Assembly: GCF_014842075.1 (NCBI RefSeq)
Contig: NZ_JACYVA010000012.1
Span: 1-45,860, forward strand
Origin: Sphingomonas sp. CFBP 13720
Lineage (GTDB): Bacteria > Pseudomonadota > Alphaproteobacteria > Sphingomonadales > Sphingomonadaceae
DNA: 45,860 nt
Reading direction: 5' to 3'
How positions within the stretch are numbered: the stretch's first letter is position 1; each line of letters begins with the position of its first letter. The notes beneath the pieces are model-generated. The model did not search any database. It saw nothing but the letters and a program-made list of their open reading frames with translations, and had not been told where the DNA came from. Position numbers and translations under genes: made by a program. Below are positions 1 through 8,778 of this stretch, in pieces.

Positions 1-888
1 CGGCGCGAGGTTCACCGGCACCGGCGGACGCGGTGCGGTGATGACACCCGAGTCGATCTGCGACAGTGTGGCGCCGAGATTGTCGGTCACGCCCAGATAC
101 ATGGTGATCTTGGTCGATTCACCGGGCTTGAGCGCGCCGAGGCCGAAGGTCAGGTTCAGCGTCTGGTCGACGGTCTTGGCATATCCGACCGCCTGTTCGG
201 TGGCATAGGCGGCAGCGGCATAGGGATCGGTGTTCACGAAGCCGTAGAAGGATGCGACCGCGCGCTGATCCGGGGTGTAGAGGAAGAACGGGGTCGACGG
301 TGCGACCTGCGCCGTCACCAGCGCGCCATTGTCGCCCTGACGTTCGATCTTGTTCGCCGTGGCGAACTTGTCCGACTGGTCGGGATCGGCGGTCCGCATG
401 TACCGCACGTCGTTCATCGTCACCGACGAATTGTTGGTCAGCGTGACGTCGATGCGGATGTACTTCGCATCGTCGGCCAGCGTGATCTTCTGTGCAATGC
501 CCAGCTTGTCGGCGGTCGCGCCGCTCCACGTCGCAGCAGCGGCTTCGGACGTGCTGGCATTGTCCAGCGAGCCCTTGATCTGCGAATAGCCGGTCAGCGT
601 CTGGTTGCTGCGCACGACGGTGGTCGCACCGAGCTTGTATCCGACGTTGAAGCCTTCGATCGCGCGCCCCTGCAACAGCACGTCGTTCAGGGTCGTTTCC
701 TTGCCCTGACCAAAGCCGTCGAAGTCGGCAAACAAACCGACACGGCGAAGGCCGGTGTCGATGTCGGTCTCAATGCCTTTCGTGGCATTGTACATCGTTC
801 CCAAAGTTCCGTCGACGTTGATCCCAATGCTGAGATACTTCGCCTGCAGAAAGACTTCGCCGTTTGCTACGCCGCTAGTGATTGCCAT
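1..888 (-). CDS. N-terminal part of a large secreted calcium-binding-type protein (probable type I secretion substrate), cut by window edge
   Basis: The frame is open from an ATG at 888 to the window edge, giving 296 residues with no stop. A GGGG ribosome site lies about 8 bases upstream of the ATG. There is no signal peptide; the protein starts MAITSGVANGEVFLQAKYLS and is rich in Thr, Asp, Asn and Gly with few basic residues and no Cys, which fits an unfolded type I substrate. The segment around 'VRYMRTADPDQ' and 'SFYGFVNTDPYA' resembles the conserved N-terminal region I recall from large RTX/hemolysin-type calcium-binding proteins of sphingomonads and rhizobia. The C-terminal repeats and secretion signal would lie outside the window. 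A complete type I export machine is encoded on the same strand at 3694-8747, so export by it is a reasonable inference. The exact family cannot be fixed from this fragment. Confidence 0.75.
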   Translation of the reverse strand, partial: MAITSGVANGEVFLQAKYLSIGINVDGTLGTMYNATKGIETDIDTGLRRVGLFADFDGFGQGKETTLNDVLLQGRAIEGFNVGYKLGATTVVRSNQTLTGYSQIKGSLDNASTSEAAAATWSGATADKLGIAQKITLADDAKYIRIDVTLTNNSSVTMNDVRYMRTADPDQSDKFATANKIERQGDNGALVTAQVAPSTPFFLYTPDQRAVASFYGFVNTDPYAAAAYATEQAVGYAKTVDQTLNLTFGLGALKPGESTKITMYLGVTDNLGATLSQIDSGVITAPRPPVPVNLAP

Positions 889-1349
889 GGTATCCCCGCA
901 AGTAAAATTTCGCCCAGGTTCGGTGCCGGCGGCACTTTTGTTGCCGTCCAGACTTTGTCCCCGAAGCCCCGAGGACGTTAATCGCTGAATCGTTTTGCCG
1001 AACTACTAAACTAATAGGTTATGGGCTTATTCACCCAATATTAGGGCGGTGCCGCCGGCCGGCGGCACCGGCTGTCCCGCCGCTACCCGCCGAGCGCTAT
1101 AGAGACTCGATTCAACGGTCGACCGTCCCGCGATGAGACGTGTCGTGAGAACGGTCAAAAACAGCCAGTTCTAATAGGTTGCGTCATAATAACGGCTCAT
1201 CGCCGATAACCATCCGTTCGTCGTGTCCTGGAACACCGGACCCAACCTGCCGATTTTTTGGAAAATGGTTGCTTTCCGGCCGGCCGGCTGGACTTTCCAT
1301 ATGATTCTACGGCCGAAATTCCGCGGCGATGAAGTGCGGATACGTGTCA
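889..1349. promoter_or_regulatory. Intergenic region upstream of the secreted-protein gene
   Basis: No convincing gene. It must carry the promoter of the minus-strand gene starting at 888 and the end of the transcript from 2936. It is locally AT-rich (990-1045 and 1170-1200). It holds a perfect 24-base palindrome at 1047-1070 and two copies of the decamer CTAATAGGTT at 1011-1020 and 1171-1180. I could not place a convincing -35/-10 pair. Confidence 0.45.
1047..1070. repeat. Perfect 24-bp GC-only-core palindrome
   Basis: Both arms read CGGTGCCGCCGG and meet without a spacer. It lies between the stop at 1350 and the start at 888 on the minus strand. It could act as a transcription end for the lectin gene, although no T-run follows on either strand, or as a protein binding site. 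Confidence 0.5.
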
Positions 1350-2936
1350 CTATAGCTGATAGCGCAAAACGCGGTTCTTGGCCGGCACGCCCGGATGGGT
1401 CGCCGCATCATTACCAATATGGAACACATCTTCGCCGAGCCACACGCCCTCGATCGCATCGGCACCGGGCGCCGTTTCGATACCGATCGCGACGGGCCCG
1501 CCATAATCGAGCCGGTGATACCGATGGATCGCACCGGCCGCTCCGTTAACGCCGGCGCTGACGATCAATTCGCCGGCACCGATTCGCCCGTGGCCGACGC
1601 CGGTCACGAAACAATGGTCGCTGGCAGGCGGAAGCGGAAAGCTGCCCGTCCGCGCTTTTCCCTGCTTGTCGTACAGAATCAGTTCGGCACTGTCGCGAAC
1701 GATCCAGAACCCGTCGGTTTCCGGGTCGTACGCAATGCCGTTATCCCCTGCGGCGATCGGGATCGGCGTTCCGATCGCCAGCCCGGTTTCCGGCTCCATC
1801 CGAACGAGATAGCTGCGATTTCCGTCCGGCCCGGCCAGTTTGACGATGAACCAGATCGTGCCGTCGCCGGTGTCGCAGGTAATGCCCTGGCACGATCCCG
1901 CCATGTCGGACGAAAGGCCGAGGCGGGCGACATCGAATTCCAGATCGATCGCGACCATGTCCGGTGTCATCCGGGTGAACAGCAACGCATGTCGCGTGGT
2001 CCGGCCATTGGCGATGTACCAGCGGCCGGCCGGGTCGCGCGCGATTCCGGTCACGGCCATGCCGTTGCCGGCGGTGATCGGGGCGCTGCCATCGGGCAGG
2101 GCGACTGGATCGGCGGGCGATAGCGCACGTGACGCAGCGGCGGGCAGTCGCGCGACACCCAGCGCACCCAGATAGTCTGCGAGCGCGTCGTACAATATGC
2201 CGTGCTGCTGCTCGCTCAAACTATCCCCCCCGACGAAGGCGCAGAATTGCCCGTCGGCGGCGATACCGTTGGCGAGGCCAAGCCCGATCGTGGCCGCCGA
2301 TGGTGCCGCCGACGGAGCAGAGCCATTGGTGGCGCCCAGCCGTCCCTGCACGAATTGTCGCAACCGCGCCGCGCCGTCGCGGTCGACGGCGCAGAAACCA
2401 TAGCCGGTCGTCACCGACCCGGCGGACACCACCGTCGTCCCGTTCAGCCGGCCGGCATTCGCATCGCTGGCGTTCCGGGGGGTAATGGAAACCGATGTGC
2501 CGACGATCGTGCCGACCGGCACCGTCGCATTGCGCCCATCCTTGCGCGTCCAGCACCCGGCCATCGCGCTGTTCCGCTGGAATCGCGTCGCGCTGGCGGG
2601 GACCAGCCCGGTGTCGATCCAGTCGTCCAGTCCGTCGCACCACCAGCCACGGTCGGCGATGAACCGCGGATCGCCGCCACCGACGGCAGCATCGCGGCCC
2701 CCGGTCCAGTTCAACAATGCTGCCTCGGGCGAATGCGCCGCCAGCAGCAGCAGCGTGTCGATCCGGCTCCAGATCTGGTGATCGATCAGCGTACCGATCA
2801 GCAGGTCGATCCGCGTGGCCCGCGCCGGATCGGGCGGTGGCTGCATGCGGGCGATCAACGCCAGCGTCGCGGCCCGCATTTCCCGGACGACGGACCCGCG
2901 AACGGGCCGGGCGATGGTGATATCGAACCCCAGCAT
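1350..2936 (-). CDS. Lectin-like / beta-propeller-like protein paired with a spike base protein (GhsB-like position)
   Basis: The predicted protein has 528 residues. The ATG at 2936 shares one base with the TGA of the spike base gene (TGATG), so translation is probably coupled; longer upstream readings lose coding character. Residues 1-75 are helical. Residues 80-255 (around 'WWCDGLDDWIDTGLVPAS') look like a concanavalin/LamG-type fold as found in phage tail fibres. Residues 270-528 have regularly spaced W, G and D motifs ('GIARDPAGRWYIANGRT', 'NGIAYDPETDGFWIVRD') typical of a beta-propeller. In the Rhodobacter gene transfer agent the spike base gene (rcc01079, ghsA) is followed by a larger spike fibre gene (ghsB) that binds capsule; this gene holds the same position. 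Function by homology is not assured; surface-sugar binding is an inference. Confidence 0.7.
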   Translation of the reverse strand: MLGFDITIARPVRGSVVREMRAATLALIARMQPPPDPARATRIDLLIGTLIDHQIWSRIDTLLLLAAHSPEAALLNWTGGRDAAVGGGDPRFIADRGWWCDGLDDWIDTGLVPASATRFQRNSAMAGCWTRKDGRNATVPVGTIVGTSVSITPRNASDANAGRLNGTTVVSAGSVTTGYGFCAVDRDGAARLRQFVQGRLGATNGSAPSAAPSAATIGLGLANGIAADGQFCAFVGGDSLSEQQHGILYDALADYLGALGVARLPAAASRALSPADPVALPDGSAPITAGNGMAVTGIARDPAGRWYIANGRTTRHALLFTRMTPDMVAIDLEFDVARLGLSSDMAGSCQGITCDTGDGTIWFIVKLAGPDGNRSYLVRMEPETGLAIGTPIPIAAGDNGIAYDPETDGFWIVRDSAELILYDKQGKARTGSFPLPPASDHCFVTGVGHGRIGAGELIVSAGVNGAAGAIHRYHRLDYGGPVAIGIETAPGADAIEGVWLGEDVFHIGNDAATHPGVPAKNRVLRYQL

Positions 2937-3202
2937 CAGCACAACGCCACGATCTGCGTCGCGGTCGTGCCCGTCGCACGGACGATCTGCGCGCGGACCG
3001 GCACGATGCTGCCCGCCGCGATGCCGCTCAGTACGACATCGTCCGTACTGTCGATCGCGCGCAGCACGATAGTACCGCCACCGCCGACGTACAGCGCCTT
3101 GGGCAGTCGGGCCAACGGCACCGTGTCGCTCGGCACGACGGCGCTGGCGCTGCGGGCCGGACCGACCGGCGAATCTGCAAAGGACCTGAAAGAATCGGAC
3201 AT
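2936..3202 (-). CDS. Spike base protein, RCAP_Rcc01079 (GhsA-like) family
   Basis: The 88-residue protein starts at the ATG at 3202, with GGGAGTGG upstream; a TTG lies one codon earlier. The C-terminal half, 'LPKALYVGGGGTIVLRAIDS' followed by 'VLSGIAAGSIVPVRAQIVRA' and 'TGTTATQIVAL', matches the small spike base family recalled from alphaproteobacterial gene transfer agents and phages (R. capsulatus rcc01079). It is transcribed with the lectin/propeller gene and overlaps it by one base. No capsid, portal or terminase genes are nearby, so this is a detached spike pair or a domesticated relic rather than a prophage. Confidence 0.78.
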   Translation of the reverse strand: MSDSFRSFADSPVGPARSASAVVPSDTVPLARLPKALYVGGGGTIVLRAIDSTDDVVLSGIAAGSIVPVRAQIVRATGTTATQIVALC

Positions 3203-3693
3203 CAACCACTCCCGCTATTCCGACCCGCGCTGGATCGTACTCGGTTTGTTCCATGCGGTGCGGTTTGTAGGAAAGTGATTTTTTCCGGTTCGGTGTGGCA
3301 GAGCGCCCTTTGCGCGGCGAAGCCGGCGGGCGGACCCCGCGCGATCCCGGACGATCGACCGCCTCGGTTCGACGCAAAACGTCTTCGCGGATCGCCTGCG
3401 ATGGCCGGAGTCGCGTCGGTCGAAGTCTGCCAGAGGTCGCATGGTCCCGCCGTGCCGTCGGATTTGCTCGCGGGCTGACGCTTGCGGACACGCCCCCGAA
3501 CGATCGCCGCATGCCGAAGATCGCAAAGTGGGAGTCTCTACGACAGGTCTGCCGTAGCGTTTCCGATATGCGATGAATGTTCAGGAGACCCGCGCATCGA
3601 TCAGGCCCGGGTTCTGCACGACCGCCGCGTCGATCCGCAGGGTTGGGGGGGAAGACCGGCGCCAGCTATCCGCGCGGCACCGGTCGAACCCGA
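3203..3693. other. Intergenic, no gene recognised
   Basis: About 490 bases between the tolC-type stop and the spike base start. Several frames are open here by GC richness, but none has a ribosome site or protein-like composition. It should hold the promoter of the spike pair. I see no clear hairpin with a T-run for the upstream gene. Confidence 0.5.
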
Positions 3694-5379
3694 TTACTGC
3701 TCGCCGGGAACGGCCACCGGACGGCGGGTCGACGGCGGTGCCTGATCCTCGGGTGGCAGCGGACGGGTGCGCGGGGCGTCCGGCAACGGCAGCGCCGTGC
3801 CCAGCGGGCGTTGCGGCGCGGGGTTGAGCGGCGTGCCGAGGATCGTCGGTCCGGCGACCGGGACCAGCGGGGCGTCGCGGGGATCGTCCGGCGCGCGCGC
3901 CAGTCGGTCGAGCACGCTCACCACCGGCTGGAACGGATCGATCTGCTTGGCCTTCTGCCGTTCCAGATTGCGCGTCGCGTCATAGGTCGCGTTCGCCGGG
4001 CTGAGCAGCGCGGTTTCTAGCCGGCCGATATAGGTCAGCAACGTCGCCTGCGAACTGTAACGCTGATAATCGGCATTGGCGACGAGCAGCTGCGCGTTCA
4101 GCAGCCGCTGTTCCGAATCGAGCACTTCGAAGTTGGAGCGGAAGCCTTCCTGGAACCCGCGCCGCACGCCTTCCAGCGCACGGTTCGCGGCTTCGACGCT
4201 GCGCAGGCCGATCAACTGCTGTTCGGCCGACGAGATCGTCTGGTTCCATGCCGACTGTACCTGCGACGATACGCCGCGCCGCGTCGCCTCGACATTGAAC
4301 TGCAACGCCTGCTGGTTCGCCAGCGCCGCCCGGACGCGCGAATCGACCACTCCGCCGGTCAGCAACGGCACGGTCAGCGTCGCCGATGCGCTGGCCCCGC
4401 GCCGCAGATTGTTGAAACCGATCGCCGTATTGTCGTTCAGCCCGATCGCTGCATCCGCGCTCAGCACCGGATTGCGTTCGGCACGTTCGGCGGCGACGCG
4501 CGCGCGTCCGGCGCGTTCGTTCAGGATCGCCTGCCACAGGGTCGGGCTTTCGGCCTCGGCATCGCGGAACGCCATGTCGATCGACGCCGGGATACCGGGC
4601 AGCGGGGCGGGGGGCGTCAGATTGCCCGGATTGCGTCCGACCGCGGCGGCGAACCGCGCCCGGCTCCGCTGAAGATTCGCCTCGGCCTGCGACAACTGCG
4701 CCTGCACGATACCCAATTGGGCTTCGGCCTGGGCGATGTCGGTGCGGGTCAGGTCGCCTGCGCGTTCGCGCGCCCGTGCCTGATCGACCTGCCGCGCATA
4801 GGAATCGACCGATCGGCGCTGGATCGCGATCAGCGTCTGATCGCGCAGCACCGACATGTACGAATCGACGACTTCGAACAGGATGAAGTTCTCGACCTCG
4901 CGCAACCGCTCGCGTCCCGACAGGACGTCGGCTTCGGCGGCGGATACCTGCGCGGCGGTGCGGCCGCCGTTGAACAGGATCTGCGACGCAGTCAGCGACG
5001 CACCGGTCGCGCGATTGCGGTTGGTGACCAGATCGTCGAAAAAGACGTTACGCTGAACCTGTTCCTGATAGCGGATCGATCCGACCACGCTGGAACGCAG
5101 GCGATAGGGCGAGCTGGCCTGAATGACCGTCTCGTCGATCGCGCGAAGCTGCGCGCGCTGCGCTTCGAGCTGCGGGTTGTTGCGATAGGCGTCGGCCAGC
5201 GCTTCGGCCAGCGTCTCGGTCCGCGCCGCCGGATCGACGGGCAGGCTCGGCATCGGCGGGGTTGCCGGCTGGACCGGTGCCGCCGTGGTCCGGGGCGCCT
5301 GCGCGACAGCCGCTTCGCCGATGATGGCAATGCTGGCCGTCAGGCATAGTGCGATGCGCGATCGAAGTCCGGCAGTCAT
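3694..5379 (-). CDS. TolC-family outer membrane channel of a type I secretion system
   Basis: 561 residues. The start at 5379 is preceded by AGGGGGACAGG and begins a signal peptide (MTAGLRSRIALCLTASIAII ending near AVAQA). The mature part is typical of TolC: an N-terminal 'ETLAEALADAYRNNPQLEAQRAQL' repeat with the usual NPxL, long coiled-coil helices, and a second copy ('RNPVLSADAAIGLNDNTAIG', 'SAWNQTISSAEQQL'). It would form the trimeric outer membrane tunnel joined to the HlyD-type adaptor encoded 156 bases upstream. Odd feature: about 90 C-terminal residues (after 'LERQKAKQIDPFQPVVSV') are Pro-rich and extend beyond the usual TolC end. Same strand as the adaptor and ABC genes, probably one operon. 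Confidence 0.93.
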   Translation of the reverse strand: MTAGLRSRIALCLTASIAIIGEAAVAQAPRTTAAPVQPATPPMPSLPVDPAARTETLAEALADAYRNNPQLEAQRAQLRAIDETVIQASSPYRLRSSVVGSIRYQEQVQRNVFFDDLVTNRNRATGASLTASQILFNGGRTAAQVSAAEADVLSGRERLREVENFILFEVVDSYMSVLRDQTLIAIQRRSVDSYARQVDQARARERAGDLTRTDIAQAEAQLGIVQAQLSQAEANLQRSRARFAAAVGRNPGNLTPPAPLPGIPASIDMAFRDAEAESPTLWQAILNERAGRARVAAERAERNPVLSADAAIGLNDNTAIGFNNLRRGASASATLTVPLLTGGVVDSRVRAALANQQALQFNVEATRRGVSSQVQSAWNQTISSAEQQLIGLRSVEAANRALEGVRRGFQEGFRSNFEVLDSEQRLLNAQLLVANADYQRYSSQATLLTYIGRLETALLSPANATYDATRNLERQKAKQIDPFQPVVSVLDRLARAPDDPRDAPLVPVAGPTILGTPLNPAPQRPLGTALPLPDAPRTRPLPPEDQAPPSTRRPVAVPGEQ

Positions 5380-5535
5380 CCTGTCCCCCTGTAGTTCCCC
5401 GCCGCCCGATCCCCGTCCGACGCGGGGAAACCCACACGGCATTTCACACGGCAATTCAAGCGTAGAGTATCAACCATATGTCACGTCGTACGGCCGGGCG
5501 ACGACGATGAAGTCGACGCCGCCCGGCCGTCCCGG

Positions 5536-6927
5536 TCAACGCTCGTGCATCGACCGCCGGAATGCTTCCGTCAACGGATCGAGCATATATTGCAATGCTG
5601 TACGCGGACGCAGCTTGATGAGCACGCTCACCGGCACACCGGCGCGGATACCGGTATCGGCCCCGCGCACCTGCTTCAGCAGCGCGATCTGCGACTGCGG
5701 CACCACGATTTCGGCAGTGAAGTAGCTGCGGCCCGATTTCTCGTCGGTCAGGCTGTCGGCCGACACGTTGCGGATCTGGCCCAGCAGGATCGGCAGATCG
5801 CGTTCGTGCAGCGACAGGAACTTCACCTCCGCCTGCCGGCCTTCATACACGCCGTCGATATCGCTCGGATCGAAATTCGCGCGGACTACCAGCGGCGCGG
5901 CATCGGGAACGATGTCGAGGATCGGCTGTCCCGCCTGCACGACGCCACCTTCCGAGAAGACGCGCAGTTCGACCACACGCCCCGAAACCGGCGCGCGGAT
6001 CACGGTGCGTTCCAGCTGCTCCTTGGCCGACATCCATTTCGGCATGATCTCGTTCAGCTGGAACTGCGTGTCGCGCAGCAGCGTCGCAGCGTCCTCGACA
6101 TAGCGACGCGACTGGGCAACGCCCGATTCGCGTGCCTGTCCGACCTGTTCGCGCGCGGCGGCGGCACGGGCGGCATAGTCCGCATCCGCACCTTCGAGCT
6201 GCTGGATCGAACGTTCGATCTGGCGGACCGAATTGCGCGAGACATAGCCTTCGTCGGCAAGCCGCTTCGTGCTGGCAAGCTGTTCTTCCAGCGACGCGCG
6301 CTGTTGCGAACTGGCGCGCGACTGCGCGGAATATCCGCCGATGCTGCGCGACGCTTCCGCCTGTTGCTGGCGGATGACGGCGCGGTTGGCAGCCAGCGCG
6401 CCGGTACGCGCGTTCAGCTGTGCCAGCTGGAGCGCCTTCGATCGTTCGACCAGCGCGCGATCCTCACCCGTGGCCTGCGCGAAGCTGGCCGGCCACTGGA
6501 TCGTGCCGCCGCGGATTTCGGCTTCCAGCCGTGCCCGCTGCGCCTGAAGGTCGATCACGCTGCCCGCCAGCGCCCGCTCCGTCGCGGCCACTTCGGCCCC
6601 GCGCAGGCGGATGATGACTTGTCCCCGTTCGACATGCATGCCGTCGCGCACGTCGAGATGTTCGACATAGCCGCCGTCGCGATGCTGCACCGTCTGGCGA
6701 TTGCCCGACACCACGACGCGCCCGTCGCCCGCCGCCGCCGCGTCCAGCCGGGCGAACGCCGCCCAGCCGAGCAGCACCACGAAGAACCCGACCGCGATCA
6801 CGATACCGATCCACAGCGCGCGATTGGGCGAATCCTCGATCTCCAGCCGTTCCTGGATCATCTGCGGAACCGGCATCACCTGCTGGCCGGGGGTCGATGG
6901 CCCCCTGCTGACCAATTCGCCGCTCAT
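5536..6927 (-). CDS. HlyD/PrtE-type periplasmic adaptor (membrane fusion protein) of type I secretion
   Basis: 463 residues. A short cytoplasmic N-terminus is followed by one membrane segment near residues 37-59 (ALWIGIVIAVGFFVVLLGWA), a lipoyl half-motif ('GYVEHLDVRDGMHVERGQVI'), a long alpha-helical hairpin (about 95-270, rich in Q, R and A), the second lipoyl half ('RTVIRAPVSGRVVELRVFSE') and a C-terminal beta domain ending 'LDPLTEAFRRSMHER'. This is the order of the type I secretion HlyD family. The protein links the inner membrane ABC exporter to the TolC channel. Its ATG overlaps the TGA of the ABC gene by four bases, so the two are translationally coupled. Confidence 0.95.
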   Translation of the reverse strand: MSGELVSRGPSTPGQQVMPVPQMIQERLEIEDSPNRALWIGIVIAVGFFVVLLGWAAFARLDAAAAGDGRVVVSGNRQTVQHRDGGYVEHLDVRDGMHVERGQVIIRLRGAEVAATERALAGSVIDLQAQRARLEAEIRGGTIQWPASFAQATGEDRALVERSKALQLAQLNARTGALAANRAVIRQQQAEASRSIGGYSAQSRASSQQRASLEEQLASTKRLADEGYVSRNSVRQIERSIQQLEGADADYAARAAAAREQVGQARESGVAQSRRYVEDAATLLRDTQFQLNEIMPKWMSAKEQLERTVIRAPVSGRVVELRVFSEGGVVQAGQPILDIVPDAAPLVVRANFDPSDIDGVYEGRQAEVKFLSLHERDLPILLGQIRNVSADSLTDEKSGRSYFTAEIVVPQSQIALLKQVRGADTGIRAGVPVSVLIKLRPRTALQYMLDPLTEAFRRSMHER

Positions 6928-8747
6928 GCTTCGCCTCCCGTCGCGCGATTGCCGCCATCGCCGGGCAGGGGGGCGGGCGGTGATCCACCCGCTGCCTGAC
7001 CTGCCGTCGGCGGTGCCGCGTTCGATGCGTCGTGCGGCATCGGCGACCCCTGTACCGCCGGTGCCGCCGGACGGATCACCTTGTTGCGATCGTCATAGAT
7101 CTGGATCGCGCCGTCGCGCAGCAGCATCACCTTGTCCACCGCCTGCAGCAACCCGGTCCGGTGGGTCGACACGATCACGGTCGCCCCGCGTTCACGCAGA
7201 TGCTGCAGCGTATCCATCAACCGCGTCTCTGCATTGATGTCGAGATGCGCGTTGGGCTCGTCGAGAAACAGGATACTCGGCGCACCAAACAACGACCGAG
7301 CAAGTGCGACCACCTGTCGTTGGCCGGCGGAGAGACCGCCACCCTCCCGAACTGCCAGCTGGGTTTCGTAGCCGTGCTCGAAGCGCAGGATCAGGTCGTG
7401 CGCGCCGGCCAGCTTGGCGGCGGCGATCACCGCAGTGTCCAGTTCCTCGCCGCCCATCCCCTCGAACTGGCGAAAGCGCGAGATGTTCGAGTGGACCGAT
7501 GCGGGGAACAGCGTCGGCGTCTGCGGCATATAGCCCAGATGGCGGCCCAGTTCCTCGCGGTTCCAATCGGTCAGGCTGGCCCCGTCGACGCGAACCTCGC
7601 CCTCGTCGGGATCGATCGCGCCGGCCAGCGCGCGCAGCAGCGTCGATTTGCCCGCGCCGCTTGGCCCGACCAGCGCCACGATCGTACCCGGCTCAACGGT
7701 AAAGCTGAGCTTGTTCAGCAGGATCCGGTCCGATCCGGGCGCGCGGATGGTCAGCCCGTCGACCTCGATCCGGCCCTGCGGTGCCGGCAGCGACGTGCGC
7801 ATGACGGTGACGTCGGGCAGGCGGCAGAAATTGTTCAGCCCCTTATAGGCGTTCTGCGCGCTGATGACGTTCTTGAGCGCGTTGAGGATCTGTTCCACCG
7901 GCTGCAAGGCGCGGCCGAGGATCAGCGAGGCCGCGAAGATCGCGCCGCCCGAAATCTGCTGTTCGATCGCCAGATAGGCACCCAGCGCAAGCGCCATCGA
8001 CTGAAGGAACAGTCGGAAGAACTTCGTAACCGCCAGGAAGAAGCCCGACGTGCCCGCGATCGTACCCTGTCGGCGGACCAGATCGGCACGTTCGACAAGG
8101 TGCCGCGTGACAAGTGCACCGCGCATGCCGAGCGCGCGGGCCACTTCCGATGCCTGGATTGAGTAATCCTGCACGCGATAGGCCGAACTGGTGCGCTGGC
8201 CGACTTCGTTGAGGCTGTTCTTCGTCGCGCGGTCGCTTGCGACGGCCAGCCCGATCAGCAGCAGCGAACTCAGCAGTGCCAGCAGCCCGATCAACGGATG
8301 CAGCATGTAGGAGATGATGATGTAGATCGGTGCCCATGGCGCGTCGAACATCGCGATGATCGCCGGCCCGGTCAGCGTGCCGCGCAACGTGTCGAAATCG
8401 CGCATCGCCTGCGATCGCTGTGCCGGCGTCGCGCCGTTGGTGCCCAGAACGCGGTGCAGGATGTTTGCGGCGGCCATCTTTTCGAGCCGGACGCTGGCGC
8501 GCAACAGCAGCCGCATGCGCACGGTATCCAGCGCTGCGAACACCACCAGCGAGATCGCTAGGATCAGCGACAGGACCAGCAGTGTCGACACTCCGCGCGT
8601 CGGTACGACCCGATCGTACACCTGCAACATGAAGATGGAGGGTACGAGATACAGGATGTTGATCAGACCGGAGAAAATGCCGGTGGCGACAAAGTGCCGC
8701 CGGCATTTCCGCAATGCAGCCTGTAACGGGTTCGAATCGTAGGACAT
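6924..8747 (-). CDS. Type I secretion ABC transporter, PrtD/AtrB type
   Basis: 607 residues from the ATG at 8747 (MSYDSNPLQAALRKCRRH); GAGGAA lies upstream at a somewhat long spacing. An ABC membrane domain with about six segments covers residues 1-310, followed by an ATPase domain with Walker A GPSGAGKS near 366, signature LSAGQRQ near 474 and Walker B ILFLDEP near 492, then the H-loop 'VSTHRTGLL'. There is no C39 peptidase domain, so cargo is exported with an uncleaved C-terminal signal. Odd feature: after the ATPase there is a disordered tail of about 50 residues rich in P, A and G. Followed by the adaptor gene (4-base overlap) and preceded by the murA-like gene only 31 bases away. Confidence 0.95.
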   Translation of the reverse strand: MSYDSNPLQAALRKCRRHFVATGIFSGLINILYLVPSIFMLQVYDRVVPTRGVSTLLVLSLILAISLVVFAALDTVRMRLLLRASVRLEKMAAANILHRVLGTNGATPAQRSQAMRDFDTLRGTLTGPAIIAMFDAPWAPIYIIISYMLHPLIGLLALLSSLLLIGLAVASDRATKNSLNEVGQRTSSAYRVQDYSIQASEVARALGMRGALVTRHLVERADLVRRQGTIAGTSGFFLAVTKFFRLFLQSMALALGAYLAIEQQISGGAIFAASLILGRALQPVEQILNALKNVISAQNAYKGLNNFCRLPDVTVMRTSLPAPQGRIEVDGLTIRAPGSDRILLNKLSFTVEPGTIVALVGPSGAGKSTLLRALAGAIDPDEGEVRVDGASLTDWNREELGRHLGYMPQTPTLFPASVHSNISRFRQFEGMGGEELDTAVIAAAKLAGAHDLILRFEHGYETQLAVREGGGLSAGQRQVVALARSLFGAPSILFLDEPNAHLDINAETRLMDTLQHLRERGATVIVSTHRTGLLQAVDKVMLLRDGAIQIYDDRNKVIRPAAPAVQGSPMPHDASNAAPPTAGQAAGGSPPAPLPGDGGNRATGGEA

Positions 8748-8778
8748 GGCCGTGACAAGTTTCCTCTGGGAGGGCGCG

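Noticed and set aside
2937..3512. N-terminal extension of the lectin/propeller frame to 3512
   Set aside because: The extension overlaps the spike base gene in another frame and is Arg-rich without protein character; the TGATG coupled start at 2936 is better.
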